From: CAZRUA01 sp964603125
GTDB taxonomy: Bacteria; Bacteroidota; Bacteroidia; B-17B0; Aurantibacillaceae
DNA length: 61,515 bases
NCBI GenBank assembly: GCA_964603125.1
Contig: CAZRUA010000008.1
Coordinates: forward strand, 1 to 61,515
Direction: 5' to 3'
Part shown: piece after piece, positions 16,838 to 25,622 of the stretch
How positions within the stretch are numbered: the first letter of the stretch is position 1
How the letters are laid out: each line of letters begins with the position of its first letter
Notes under the pieces: model-generated
The model's database searches: none
What the model was told of the DNA's origin: nothing
Seen by the model: only the letters and a program-made list of their open reading frames with translations
Position numbers and translations under genes: made by a program

Positions 16838-18223
16838 ATGCAAAAACCAGGTATACCCAGCGGAACACGTGATTTCAATTCGGTTGAAATGCAAAAGCGC
16901 AATTTTATATTTGACACCATTAAGCGTCATTTTAAACTTTATGGCTTTGAGCAAATTGAAACTCCTGCTATGGAAAACCTTAGCACTTTAACGGGTAAGT
17001 ATGGCGAAGAGGGCGATCAGCTGCTGTTTAAGATATTAAACTCAAGGATGTACGACTCAAAAAAGAAAGAAAAACTTCGTGAGGAATTTGAGAAAACGTT
17101 AGAAAAGAGTTACAATAGCGGGGATTTAACCGAAAGGGCTTTACGTTATGATTTAACCGTTCCATTTGCTCGATATGTGGTAATGCACCAAAATGAAATT
17201 ACTTTTCCGTTTAAAAGATACCAAATTCAACCTGTTTGGCGAGCAGATAAACCACAACGCGGCCGTTACCGCGAATTTTACCAATGCGATGCAGATGTGA
17301 TTGGTTCAAAATCATTGGTGAATGAAATTGAGTTACTAAAAATGGTAGATGATGTTTTTAGTGATTTTAATTTATCTGTAATTATAAAACTGAATAACCG
17401 AAAGGTTTTAAGTGGTATTGCCGAAATCATTGCTGCTCCTGATAAAATTGTTGACATTACCGTTGCAATTGATAAGTTGGATAAAATTGGTTTAGAAAAG
17501 GTAAATGAAGAGCTTGTAAGTAAAGGAATATCATCTGAGGCAATTACTAAATTACAACCTATATTTTTATTCAAAGGCGATAATTCAGAACGCATTGCTT
17601 TCTTAAGAAGTTATTTAAGCTCTAGTGCAATTGGTTTGCAAGGTGTTGATGAATTGGAATATGTATTAAATGCCTTGTCAAAAGCCGATTTAAATAAAGC
17701 TATTTTAGAAATTGATATTACATTGGCGCGCGGATTAAATTACTACACCGGAAGTATTATTGAAGTTAAAGCTAACGAAGGAGATTTTACAAGCAGTATT
17801 TGTGGTGGAGGACGTTACGATGATTTAACAGGTATTTTTGGATTGAAAGACATGAGTGGTGTGGGTATTTCTTTTGGTATTGACCGAATATTAGATGTGC
17901 TCAACGATTTAAAACGTTTTGATACATTATTAAAAAGCACCACAAATACAAAAGTTTTATTTGCAAACTTTGGTGAAGCTGAACAAGCTTATATATTGCC
18001 TCTATTAACTCAATTGCGTAAAAGCGAAATCGCTTGCGAACTATACCCCGAAGCTGCTAAAATGAAAAAGCAATTTGATTATGCAGATAAAAAGCAAATT
18101 CCTTTTGTTTGTGTTGTTGGTAGTGATGAAATGCAAAGTGGTCAGTTAAGTATCAAAACCATGACAACTGGCGTGCAGCAAAAATTAAGTATTCAAGAAA
18201 TAATTAAAATGCTTGCCGAGTAG
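16838..18223 (+). CDS. hisS: Histidine-tRNA ligase
   Basis: 461 residues. Class II aminoacyl-tRNA synthetase of HisRS type: motif 1 region near 50-60, motif 2 with RGRYREFYQCDADVIG at about 142-157, and the HisA motif ARGLNYYTG at about 298-306. It charges tRNA-His. The N-terminus KPGIPSGTRDF is typical of Bacteroidota HisRS. The stop TAG shares its last base with the GTG start of the transglycosylase gene, so the two are translationally coupled. Confidence 0.97.
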   Translation: MQKPGIPSGTRDFNSVEMQKRNFIFDTIKRHFKLYGFEQIETPAMENLSTLTGKYGEEGDQLLFKILNSRMYDSKKKEKLREEFEKTLEKSYNSGDLTERALRYDLTVPFARYVVMHQNEITFPFKRYQIQPVWRADKPQRGRYREFYQCDADVIGSKSLVNEIELLKMVDDVFSDFNLSVIIKLNNRKVLSGIAEIIAAPDKIVDITVAIDKLDKIGLEKVNEELVSKGISSEAITKLQPIFLFKGDNSERIAFLRSYLSSSAIGLQGVDELEYVLNALSKADLNKAILEIDITLARGLNYYTGSIIEVKANEGDFTSSICGGGRYDDLTGIFGLKDMSGVGISFGIDRILDVLNDLKRFDTLLKSTTNTKVLFANFGEAEQAYILPLLTQLRKSEIACELYPEAAKMKKQFDYADKKQIPFVCVVGSDEMQSGQLSIKTMTTGVQQKLSIQEIIKMLAE

Positions 18224-18975
18224 TGAAGGAGAAATTGAAAGATTTTGGCAGAAGATTCTTGAGGTTTAGTTTTAAACTAATGCTTTGGTTTTTCGGATTG
18301 TCTATCCTTGGTGCTATTGTTTTTAAATGGTGTCCAATTCCGTTTACGCCCTTAATGATTAAACGTTGTGTTGAACAAAAGTTTGATGGTAAAGAAATGA
18401 AATTGCAAAAAGATTGGGTGCCTCTAGAAGAGATTAGTCCTAATTTGCAGTTGGCTGTTGTTTGCAGTGAGGATCAAAATTACCTCGAGCACAATGGCTT
18501 TGATTGGACAGCCATTCAAAAGGCAATGAAAAAGAACGAGAAGGGAAAGAAACTTCGTGGAGGTAGCACTATAAGCCAGCAAACAGCAAAAAATGTTTTT
18601 TTATGGGACGGACGTAATTGGATAAGAAAGGGATTTGAAGTTTATTTTACCTTTTTAATAGAGCTGTTTTGGAGTAAAGAACGGATTTTAGAGTGTTATC
18701 TTAACATTGTTGAGTTTGGAGACGGTATTTATGGTGCTGAAGCTGCCTCGCAACATTATTTTAAAAAATCAGCAAGTAAATTAAGTCGTAAAGAGGCAGC
18801 TATTTTAGCAACTTTATTACCAAGCCCTTTGCGTTACGGCAAAAATATAAATGGTAACTATGTTCAAAACAGAAAGGATTGGGTATTGAAACAAATGAAT
18901 TTTTGGGGCAACAAATTAGATTGGGATAAAGAAAAGGATGAAGAAGAAGATGCTAAAAGCACAAAAGGCAAATAA
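18223..18975 (+). CDS. mtgA: Monofunctional peptidoglycan glycosyltransferase
   Basis: 250 residues with GT51 motifs in order: SEDQNYLEHNGFDW (catalytic E83), GGSTISQQTAKN, ERILECYLNIVEFGDGIYG (second acidic residue) and AAILATLLPSP. An N-terminal membrane anchor lies at 13-36 and no transpeptidase domain follows, so this is the monofunctional form that polymerises lipid II at the inner membrane. The start codon is GTG, overlapping the hisS stop by one base. The C-terminus is a charged tail (KEKDEEEDAK). Confidence 0.94.
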   Translation: MKEKLKDFGRRFLRFSFKLMLWFFGLSILGAIVFKWCPIPFTPLMIKRCVEQKFDGKEMKLQKDWVPLEEISPNLQLAVVCSEDQNYLEHNGFDWTAIQKAMKKNEKGKKLRGGSTISQQTAKNVFLWDGRNWIRKGFEVYFTFLIELFWSKERILECYLNIVEFGDGIYGAEAASQHYFKKSASKLSRKEAAILATLLPSPLRYGKNINGNYVQNRKDWVLKQMNFWGNKLDWDKEKDEEEDAKSTKGK

Positions 18976-19053
18976 ACTCGAACGGCTTTAACATCATTTA
19001 ACAGTATTCATTTACCGCTCGTATAATTCCCCGTATTAATCCTTAAAAAGCGC

Positions 19054-19061
19054 TAAATTTG
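19054..19061 (+). promoter_or_regulatory. -7 element upstream of the second TonB receptor gene
   Basis: TAAATTTG fits TAnnTTTG and lies 17 bp before the ATG at 19079. A matching TTTG at -33 is absent. Confidence 0.35.
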
Positions 19062-19078
19062 CGCCATATTTTCAAATA

Positions 19079-21586
19079 ATGAAGTCGATTTTAAGAAAGA
19101 TAGCAGCTTTAACTTTAGTTTTAATAAGTTTTAATGCAATTGCCCAATTTCCGGGTATGAATGGTGGGAAGCCTCTAACTATTTGCCGCATTTACGGTAA
19201 AGTGGTGGATGCTAAAACAAAAAAGCCTGTTGAGTTTGCTTCAGTGGTGCTTTACAAATTAGGTAAAGACACAATTATGGGTGGTATGTTGGCAAAAGAA
19301 AATGGCGACTTTGCCATTGAAAATTTACCTTTTGGTGGTTATAAATTAAAAATTGCTTTTTTAGGCTACAGTGGCCACGATCAAAACGTTTTTTTAGGAC
19401 CAGCTAAAATGGAGATTGATTTAGGAGACATTGCTTTAAAACCCGATTCGGCTGTTGCTTTGTCAACTGTTTCGGTTGTGGCGGAAAAAAGTGCTTCTCA
19501 AATGAGCATTGATAGAAAAGTGTACAATGTAGATAAGGATTTGGGTACAAGAGGAGGTACAGCATTGGATGCAGTTAAAAACATTCCAGGTGTTAATGTA
19601 GATGTTGATGGAAACGCGACTATAAGAAATAGCAATGCCTTGGTTTATATTGATGGTAGACCAAGTACATTAACATTACAACAAATTCCTTCCGATCAAA
19701 TTGATAGAATTGAGGTAATTACCAATCCTAGTGTTAAGTTTGATGCGGCAACATCTGCAGGTATTTTAAATGTGGTTTTAAAGCGTAATAGTAAACCTGG
19801 TTATAACGGTATGTTAATGGGCTCGATTGGTTATCCATATCGATATACAGGAATGGCTATGTTGGCTGTGAAACAAAACCCTTGGAATTTCACCTTCATG
19901 GTAAATAGCAATTATCAAAAAAGTCCAGCAAAAGGTTTTTCTAATACCGATTATAAGTTTAACGATTCGATTACTTCAAAAATTAAACAAACCAATTTAA
20001 CGGTAATGGAGAATTCGTTTAATTTCGGAAGAATTGGAGTGGATTATAATATTGATAACCGTAACACGATTTCATTTTCCGAAAACTTGGTAATTGGTAA
20101 ATTCGCTACAGTCGATTCACAAAAGTCGAGTACTACTGATGCCAATGATGTTGAATATTTTTACGGGGATAAAACAAATACACAAGCCAGTAAGTTTCAT
20201 AATTACACAACGCAGTTTTTGTACAAACGTATTTACCCTAAAGTTGGTAAAGAACTTACAGCAGATTTAAACCACAATTATACAACAGCTACAAATGGTT
20301 ATCAGTTTTTGGATAACAATTATATTTCATCAACTCAAACTGTATTGCCTGAAAATCCTTTAGAAGAAAGAAACTCAGGAGGAACAAAGGCACATCAAGG
20401 AACTTTACAAGTAGATTATGTAGATCCAATTTCTGAAACAACAAAGTTTGAAGCAGGTATAAGATCATTTTACAAATGGACAAATAGTTTTAATAACACA
20501 ACTTATTATGATTATTCATATAATTTGTTTTTGCGTGATACTTTTAAAAGCAACGATTACATCATAAACGATATGGTTAACGCAGCTTATGTAAACTATT
20601 CTTCAAAAATTAAAAATTTGGGTTACCAAGCAGGTTTGCGTTTTGAGCAATCGTATTACAAAGGCGAAATCACTGATAAAAACCAAAGTTTCTCTTATTC
20701 TTACCCGTCAAAATTGGATAATGTACTAAAATCAATTTTCCCTGCTATATACTTGTCGCGCAAGTTTGGTTCTAAACACGAAGTTCAATTAAATTTTTCG
20801 CGTAAGATTTCTCGCCCAGATTTCTTCCAAATGATGCCATTCATTATGTTCTCAAGTAAAAACAATTATCGTATTGGTAATCCTCAATTAAAACCTGAGT
20901 TTATCAATACTTCTGAGTTGAATTACAATTGGAACTTTGGTAAAGGAAATTGGTTGAGTTCAGCTTACTTCAAATACACTGAGCAACCAGTGAGTCAAAG
21001 TGTTTATCGTTCTCCTGCCGATTCAACTATTATTGTTTCTACTTCTGTAAATGGTAAAAATCAATTTGTGTATGGTTTTGAAAACACTATCAAATATACA
21101 TTCTTCAAAAAATTAGAAGTAACAGGAAACGGTAATGTTTACTATTCAATCTTAACAAGCACTCCAAGTGTTGATGCAGGTGAAATAGTGACAAGAGGGA
21201 TGAGCTGGAATTCTAAACTAAATTGCTCTTATAAGTTTAAGCATAATATTACATTACAAGTGAATGGTAATTATCATTCTCCTAAAGTAGTTATTCAAGG
21301 TTTAACAAAGCCTATGTATTTCATGGATATTTCTGTTAACCAGATGTATAAAATGAAATGGATTTTCAATTTAAGTGTAAGCGATGTATTTAATACTAAG
21401 CGTCATGGAGCTATGTACAATACAACTTTCTACAACCAGGAAATGGCACGTAGACGTGAAGTTAGATACGTGAAGTTATCAGTATCATTCTTATTTGGTA
21501 AATTTGATTCTTCCATCTTAAAAATGCGTAACAGAAAGGGTGGTCAAGAACAACAAGGTGGCGGTGAACAAGGTTTAGGGTTTTAA
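19079..21586 (+). CDS. TonB-dependent receptor-like outer membrane beta-barrel protein
   Basis: 835 residues. Signal peptide 1-22 (ends NAIAQ), a carboxypeptidase-regulatory-like domain at about 38-115 (YGKVVDAKTKKPVEFASVVL), a plug at about 140-240 (ALDAVKNIPGVNVDVDGNAT, VYIDGRPSTLTLQQIPSDQI) and an outer-membrane barrel of the OMP_b-brl_3 type to about residue 810. The C-terminus ends in a Gln/Gly-rich tail after the last strand, which is unusual because the barrel normally ends at the final aromatic residue. The ligand is unknown. folB follows 2 bp after the stop. Confidence 0.92.
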   Translation: MKSILRKIAALTLVLISFNAIAQFPGMNGGKPLTICRIYGKVVDAKTKKPVEFASVVLYKLGKDTIMGGMLAKENGDFAIENLPFGGYKLKIAFLGYSGHDQNVFLGPAKMEIDLGDIALKPDSAVALSTVSVVAEKSASQMSIDRKVYNVDKDLGTRGGTALDAVKNIPGVNVDVDGNATIRNSNALVYIDGRPSTLTLQQIPSDQIDRIEVITNPSVKFDAATSAGILNVVLKRNSKPGYNGMLMGSIGYPYRYTGMAMLAVKQNPWNFTFMVNSNYQKSPAKGFSNTDYKFNDSITSKIKQTNLTVMENSFNFGRIGVDYNIDNRNTISFSENLVIGKFATVDSQKSSTTDANDVEYFYGDKTNTQASKFHNYTTQFLYKRIYPKVGKELTADLNHNYTTATNGYQFLDNNYISSTQTVLPENPLEERNSGGTKAHQGTLQVDYVDPISETTKFEAGIRSFYKWTNSFNNTTYYDYSYNLFLRDTFKSNDYIINDMVNAAYVNYSSKIKNLGYQAGLRFEQSYYKGEITDKNQSFSYSYPSKLDNVLKSIFPAIYLSRKFGSKHEVQLNFSRKISRPDFFQMMPFIMFSSKNNYRIGNPQLKPEFINTSELNYNWNFGKGNWLSSAYFKYTEQPVSQSVYRSPADSTIIVSTSVNGKNQFVYGFENTIKYTFFKKLEVTGNGNVYYSILTSTPSVDAGEIVTRGMSWNSKLNCSYKFKHNITLQVNGNYHSPKVVIQGLTKPMYFMDISVNQMYKMKWIFNLSVSDVFNTKRHGAMYNTTFYNQEMARRREVRYVKLSVSFLFGKFDSSILKMRNRKGGQEQQGGGEQGLGF

Positions 21587-21588
21587 TT

Positions 21589-21954
21589 ATGGCATTGAGA
21601 AAAATTAATATAGAAGGCATAAAATTGTATGCTTATCACGGTTGTTTGGAAGAGGAAGGAAAGATTGGTGCAAATTATATAGTTGATGTTTACATGGACT
21701 ATAATTTTGAAAGCGCTAGCAAATCAGATAATTTAGAAGAAACCATTGATTATTGCGCTATTTATGAAATAGCCAAGAAGGAAATGGCTGTAAGAAGTAA
21801 GTTAATTGAAGAGGTAGGGCAGCGCATATTTGATTCGGTTAAAAGCCAGTTTAAACTCCAAAAATTGCATGTGAAAGTGACCAAATTATTGCCTCCAATG
21901 AACGGAAATGTTCAGCAAGTTAGCATAGAAATTATCGACAGCTTTGCTAATTAA
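21589..21954 (+). CDS. folB: Dihydroneopterin aldolase
   Basis: 121 residues. IEGIKLYAYHGCLEEEGKIG (8-27) holds the Tyr/His/Gly element of FolB, NLEETIDYCAIYEI the conserved D-Y substrate-binding stretch, and LIEEVGQRIFDSV with VTKLLPPM the catalytic Glu and Lys regions. It cleaves 7,8-dihydroneopterin in folate synthesis in the cytoplasm and acts as an octamer in known members. It lies 2 bp after the receptor gene, a probably incidental operon pairing. The tRNA-Cys promoter begins inside its last codons. Confidence 0.94.
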   Translation: MALRKINIEGIKLYAYHGCLEEEGKIGANYIVDVYMDYNFESASKSDNLEETIDYCAIYEIAKKEMAVRSKLIEEVGQRIFDSVKSQFKLQKLHVKVTKLLPPMNGNVQQVSIEIIDSFAN

Positions 21955-21973
21955 TAAAAATATAGTATATTTG
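21943..21973 (+). promoter_or_regulatory. Promoter of tRNA-Cys
   Basis: TTTG at 21943-21946, a 19-bp spacer and TATATTTG at 21966-21973 match the Bacteroidota housekeeping consensus exactly. The -33 box lies in the end of folB. The tRNA starts 40 bp after the -7 box. Confidence 0.75.
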
Positions 21974-22013
21974 TCATCCTAAAATTAAGGATTACCGCAT
22001 TAATTTTAGATTA

Positions 22014-22084
22014 GGTCCTGTGGCCGAGCGGTTAGGCAGAGCTCTGCAAAAGCTTGTACAGCGGTTCAAATCCGCTCGGGACCT
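22014..22084 (+). tRNA. tRNA-Cys (GCA)
   Basis: Cloverleaf by eye: the acceptor GGTCCTG pairs with CGGGACC, with discriminator T; the D-arm is GCC/GGC; the anticodon stem GAGCT/AGCTT encloses loop CTGCAAA with anticodon GCA; the T-arm is AGCGG/CCGCT with loop TTCAAAT. U73 is the Cys identity element. CCA is not encoded. Confidence 0.96.
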
Positions 22085-22093
22085 CAAAAAAAG

Positions 22094-22121
22094 GCCCTTA
22101 ATGAAAATTAAGGGCTTTTTT
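22094..22121 (+). terminator. Intrinsic terminator after tRNA-Cys
   Basis: A 9-bp perfect stem GCCCTTAAT/ATTAAGGGC with a GAAA loop is followed by six T's and preceded by an A-run, so it can work in both directions and may also end the minus-strand operon that stops at 22140. Confidence 0.92.
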
Positions 22122-22139
22122 ATTTGCAATAATTTGATT

Positions 22140-22586
22140 TTATCCTTCTAATTCAACTCCACTAGCCTCAAAATAGTACTCGGTAATTGGAGCTTTTATT
22201 TTTTTGATTTCTTTTTTACTCTTGCCAGCATCTTTAGCCAAGTGTTTTTGCTCTTCCACACTTACCTCTTTCATAAAAGCTTTGCCAGTCATGGTTGCTT
22301 TTTTTCCTGAGCAATCTTTCGGCATAAAGAACGCATAATCTTTAAATTTCACGGTCATTTTTTCGCTACCTACACTCATGGTTAACCAACAACCTTTAGC
22401 TTGGCAAACTGCATCAATATTGCCAGTTATTGTAATGTTGTTTATTTCGGTTTGAGATTTTAAAAGACCTGGAATTTCAGTGGCGTTTTTTACTTCGGTT
22501 TTGTTTACTGGTCCGCCAAAATTTTGCTGCGCATTAATGGTTAGGCTTGTGATCGCAAACGATAAAATTAAAATTAGTTTTTTCAT
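22140..22586 (-). CDS. DUF4920 family secreted protein
   Basis: 148 residues. A signal peptide MKKLILILSFAITSLTINA is followed by QQNFGG. The core VCQAKGCWLTM (about 60-70) with a Cys pair and the segment KDYAFFMPKDCSGKKATMTG are the DUF4920 signature. The family is small, periplasmic or secreted, and of unknown function. It is the last gene of a five-gene minus-strand run, 17 bp after the OmpA-like gene, and is followed by the bidirectional terminator at 22094-22121. Confidence 0.88.
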   Translation of the reverse strand: MKKLILILSFAITSLTINAQQNFGGPVNKTEVKNATEIPGLLKSQTEINNITITGNIDAVCQAKGCWLTMSVGSEKMTVKFKDYAFFMPKDCSGKKATMTGKAFMKEVSVEEQKHLAKDAGKSKKEIKKIKAPITEYYFEASGVELEG

Positions 22587-22603
22587 GTTGTTTTATTTTT
22601 TTG

Positions 22604-24700
22604 TTATTTGGTTATTGTAAATTCTACTCTTCGATTGTTGGCTTTACCTTCTTCAGTTTCGTTAGTTGAAATAGGCTTGCTTTCTCCAAAACCTTTAGCA
22701 CTTAGCCTAGTTTTATCAATTCCTTTCAAAATTAAGTAATTCATAACACTTTCAACGCGATTTTGAGAAAGTTTTAAATTGTAATCATCGTTTCCTACAT
22801 TATCAGTGTGCCCATTAATTACAATTTCAAGTTTTTTGTTTTTTATCAATAAATCAACTAATCGGTCTAATTCAGCCATTGATTCTGCTAATAAATCGTA
22901 TTTCCCGCTTTCAAAAAATATATTATTTAATCGTATCGTTTGTCCAACCTCAATAGGTGCTAAATATAAATCTCTTTCAATTTCGGTATATTCTTTAACG
23001 CTATCTATTTTTAGATTTTCACTAACAGGATAATAGCCATTTTTATCAGCTAAAAACGAATAAAGTTTTCCCATGGGCAATACAATTTTGTAGGTGCCAT
23101 CATTCGGGTTACTGGTGGCTTTCCCAATGGTAGTGTTTGTTTTTAAATCGGTATAAATGATGTTAGCAGCTATTGCTTCGTTTGTTTTTTTGTTTAGTAC
23201 TTTACCTTTTACTAAAACAACCGGTTCTGGTTTAGCGTCTTCTTGTAATTTAATTTTAAAGATATCTGATGAGCCATCCATTCCGCCATCGCGCGAAACT
23301 AAGTAAGCGTAATCGCCTTTTGCTGAGGTTGTAAAAGCTCCATCCCAACTATTAGAGTTTATTTGCGGACCTAAGTTTAATGGTTTACTCCATTTACTCC
23401 AAGTATCATCTAATCGCTTTGTTACAAAGATATCAGCGCTTCCATAGTTTTCGTGGCCATAAGAAATAAAGTAAAGAGTTTTGTTATCGGCAGCTAAATT
23501 CACTCCGAATTCTTCGCCCGCTGTGTTTACTGTATTTCCAATATTCATAGGTTTGCTAAAGCTGCCATCTTCTTGCATAAACGAAACAAAAATATCTTTA
23601 TCACCAAAAGTTTTCGTGTCATCAATGCAGGATAAAAGAATTTTAGAATCAGCTGTAATAAAGTAATCTACATTTGGATTTATATTTACCAGATCTTTTA
23701 TCTTAATTTTTTTTGGAACTTCCCAGCCATTAATTTTTAAATGAGAAGTCGACAGTCCCTGTCCTTCAATATCTCCATTACTTTTGTATGTATTACCTAC
23801 CGTTAATGTGTTGTTGTCAGGACTTACACTAATAACAAAATTTCCTGAGGGATTATTTAATGGAAAACCAGCATTTAAAGCTTTACCCCAAGTGCCATCT
23901 TTTTGCAATTCACTAAACCAAATGTCTTGAGCTTTGTTTTCGCCAACATTTTCAGGGTGTCCTTCCCTTACGAAATACATCGATTTCCCATCATAACTAA
24001 TCACTGGTGATAGTTCAATATATTTTGAGTTAACGGCATCACTTAGCGGTTCTTTTATGATTTTAGTTGTTAGAGGTGCTTGTATAGGAAAGTTTTTTTG
24101 ACTTGCGATTAATTTAAAATCTTCAACTAGAATTTCCTGTTCTGTGTTAACATAAAAACCAAAGTAATCGCTAAAGTATCTGTAATTACAGTCTTCTTGT
24201 ACTTTTTCGTTATTGATAAAAAAGCTCAGGCAATTGTATTTTCGTTCTACACGCAAATTTATTTTATCACTTTTCTTAAATTTTTTGCAAGCATGTGGTA
24301 TTGCTTTTTGGTGTTCTTCTGAATATTGATGTTCAATAATGTAGTAGCCACTTTCGTTGATTAAAAATTCGGTGTATAACGAATTTTCTTTGTTTGCAGC
24401 CATTACAAGACCAAAATATTTATGATTATCGCCATTTAAAAATTGAATGTTAGCGCTTAATTCAAAATTTTCAGTTTCCCCCAAGTAAGCGGTTTTTAAA
24501 GTTTTATAGCTTGGTTCGTTTTTACTTGTTGATGTTAATACTAATTTGTTTTTTTCAATTTTAGCTTTTATGTTCGAATTTCCGTTAACATTCCATAAAT
24601 CTTTGTGATTTTCAAAACCGTCTTCCAAAATTATTTTTTCAAAATTTTGTGATTTTGCGAATGAAGTCAATAATAATAATGCAAGTAATATCCAACGCAT
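22604..24700 (-). CDS. OmpA-family protein with PD40 propeller and lectin-like N-terminus
   Basis: 698 residues in four parts. A signal peptide (1-17) leads to a concanavalin-like sandwich (about 20-195, YFGLVMAANKENSLYTEF). WD40-like PD40 blades follow at about 225-490 (LSPVISYDGKSMYF, VSPDNNTLTVGN, LAADNKTLYFISYG), then a carboxypeptidase-regulatory-like sandwich (495-570). The OmpA C-terminal domain spans 590-698, with NGHTDNVGNDDYNLKLSQNR carrying the Asp and Arg that hold diaminopimelate of peptidoglycan. It should tether the outer membrane to the cell wall; some relatives take part in type IX secretion. It follows the DUF4846 gene by 3 bp. Confidence 0.93.
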   Translation of the reverse strand: MRWILLALLLLTSFAKSQNFEKIILEDGFENHKDLWNVNGNSNIKAKIEKNKLVLTSTSKNEPSYKTLKTAYLGETENFELSANIQFLNGDNHKYFGLVMAANKENSLYTEFLINESGYYIIEHQYSEEHQKAIPHACKKFKKSDKINLRVERKYNCLSFFINNEKVQEDCNYRYFSDYFGFYVNTEQEILVEDFKLIASQKNFPIQAPLTTKIIKEPLSDAVNSKYIELSPVISYDGKSMYFVREGHPENVGENKAQDIWFSELQKDGTWGKALNAGFPLNNPSGNFVISVSPDNNTLTVGNTYKSNGDIEGQGLSTSHLKINGWEVPKKIKIKDLVNINPNVDYFITADSKILLSCIDDTKTFGDKDIFVSFMQEDGSFSKPMNIGNTVNTAGEEFGVNLAADNKTLYFISYGHENYGSADIFVTKRLDDTWSKWSKPLNLGPQINSNSWDGAFTTSAKGDYAYLVSRDGGMDGSSDIFKIKLQEDAKPEPVVLVKGKVLNKKTNEAIAANIIYTDLKTNTTIGKATSNPNDGTYKIVLPMGKLYSFLADKNGYYPVSENLKIDSVKEYTEIERDLYLAPIEVGQTIRLNNIFFESGKYDLLAESMAELDRLVDLLIKNKKLEIVINGHTDNVGNDDYNLKLSQNRVESVMNYLILKGIDKTRLSAKGFGESKPISTNETEEGKANNRRVEFTITK

Positions 24701-24703
24701 AGT

Positions 24704-25621
24704 TTAGTTTTTAAATTTCATCATTTGGTCTTTACTAAATTCCCATTCGGGAGTTTTTAGTATATCTCCAAAATTCTCATCGTACCAAGGAGACAGTTTA
24801 GAATCATTTGGGTTTTTTAAAATATGCATTTCTTGCGCAGGCATGTAGCTTTGAGCAATCATAAATGCTTTTTTATTTGTTTTTTTGTTGATGGCTACAT
24901 CAATAATAATCACTACGTGTCCAGGACTTCCCCCTAAAATAAAAACATCCCCCGCTTTCATATCTGAAGTGTTTTTAACTTTTTCGAGTTCGCCACTCAG
25001 TGATTTTGAACCACAGTAGGAGAAAACATTCCATAAATAATTTTTGAAAGTGGAGTAGGCGGTACTTGGTTTTTCGGTTTTAACCCAGTTAACTTTGTTA
25101 CCATTAATTTTTGGCCGGTAACCTTCAGTCCATTTGGTAAACTCATTTAAGAAGCCATTGGTGTAATGAAATTTAATATCGTTGAATCTTTTATAAGAAT
25201 AAAGATATTCGGCTCTCAATCTCATAACAGCATCAGCACATTGCTGCAAATCTTTAGTGCCAACATCAATGTTTATAATGCGGTAATGCGCGTTTTGATT
25301 GTATTTGAGTTCACCGTTGTAAAGCTTAACTTGTAGTCCTTTTTCTTTCAATGGTAAGTGTTGTAACCAAAATGAAAAGCTTGAACTATCGGCAATTACT
25401 CGCTCATAACCTTCAGGGCAAGCAATTTGGTTTATAACAGCTGAGGATAGGTTATATTCCTCCGTCCAGCTATACTTACTTTTTTTAATTATTTGTGGAG
25501 GAAGAGAAGGAAGTGTGTAGTTATTTACTGATGAATTGCTATTTGAATTGGTGCAAAAATAAAAAGGAATCAACAAAATGATGATTCCCTTTAATAAGAT
25601 ATTTCTGAATTTAATTTTCAA
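24704..25621 (-). CDS. DUF4846 family lipoprotein
   Basis: 305 residues. The lipoprotein signal ends LIPFYFC (lipid Cys about residue 23). The DUF4846 features are ACPEGYERV, FSFWLQHLPLK, DVGTKDLQQCADAVMRLRAE and GYRPKINGNKVNW. The C-terminal KAGDVFILGGSPGHVVIIIDVA resembles papain-like NlpC/CHAP folds, with a possible His in SPGHVVI, but no matching nucleophilic Cys was identified, so an enzymatic role is uncertain. It lies 1 bp after the LecA-like gene and 3 bp before the OmpA gene. Confidence 0.85.
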   Translation of the reverse strand: MKIKFRNILLKGIIILLIPFYFCTNSNSNSSVNNYTLPSLPPQIIKKSKYSWTEEYNLSSAVINQIACPEGYERVIADSSSFSFWLQHLPLKEKGLQVKLYNGELKYNQNAHYRIINIDVGTKDLQQCADAVMRLRAEYLYSYKRFNDIKFHYTNGFLNEFTKWTEGYRPKINGNKVNWVKTEKPSTAYSTFKNYLWNVFSYCGSKSLSGELEKVKNTSDMKAGDVFILGGSPGHVVIIIDVAINKKTNKKAFMIAQSYMPAQEMHILKNPNDSKLSPWYDENFGDILKTPEWEFSKDQMMKFKN

Positions 25622-25622
25622 T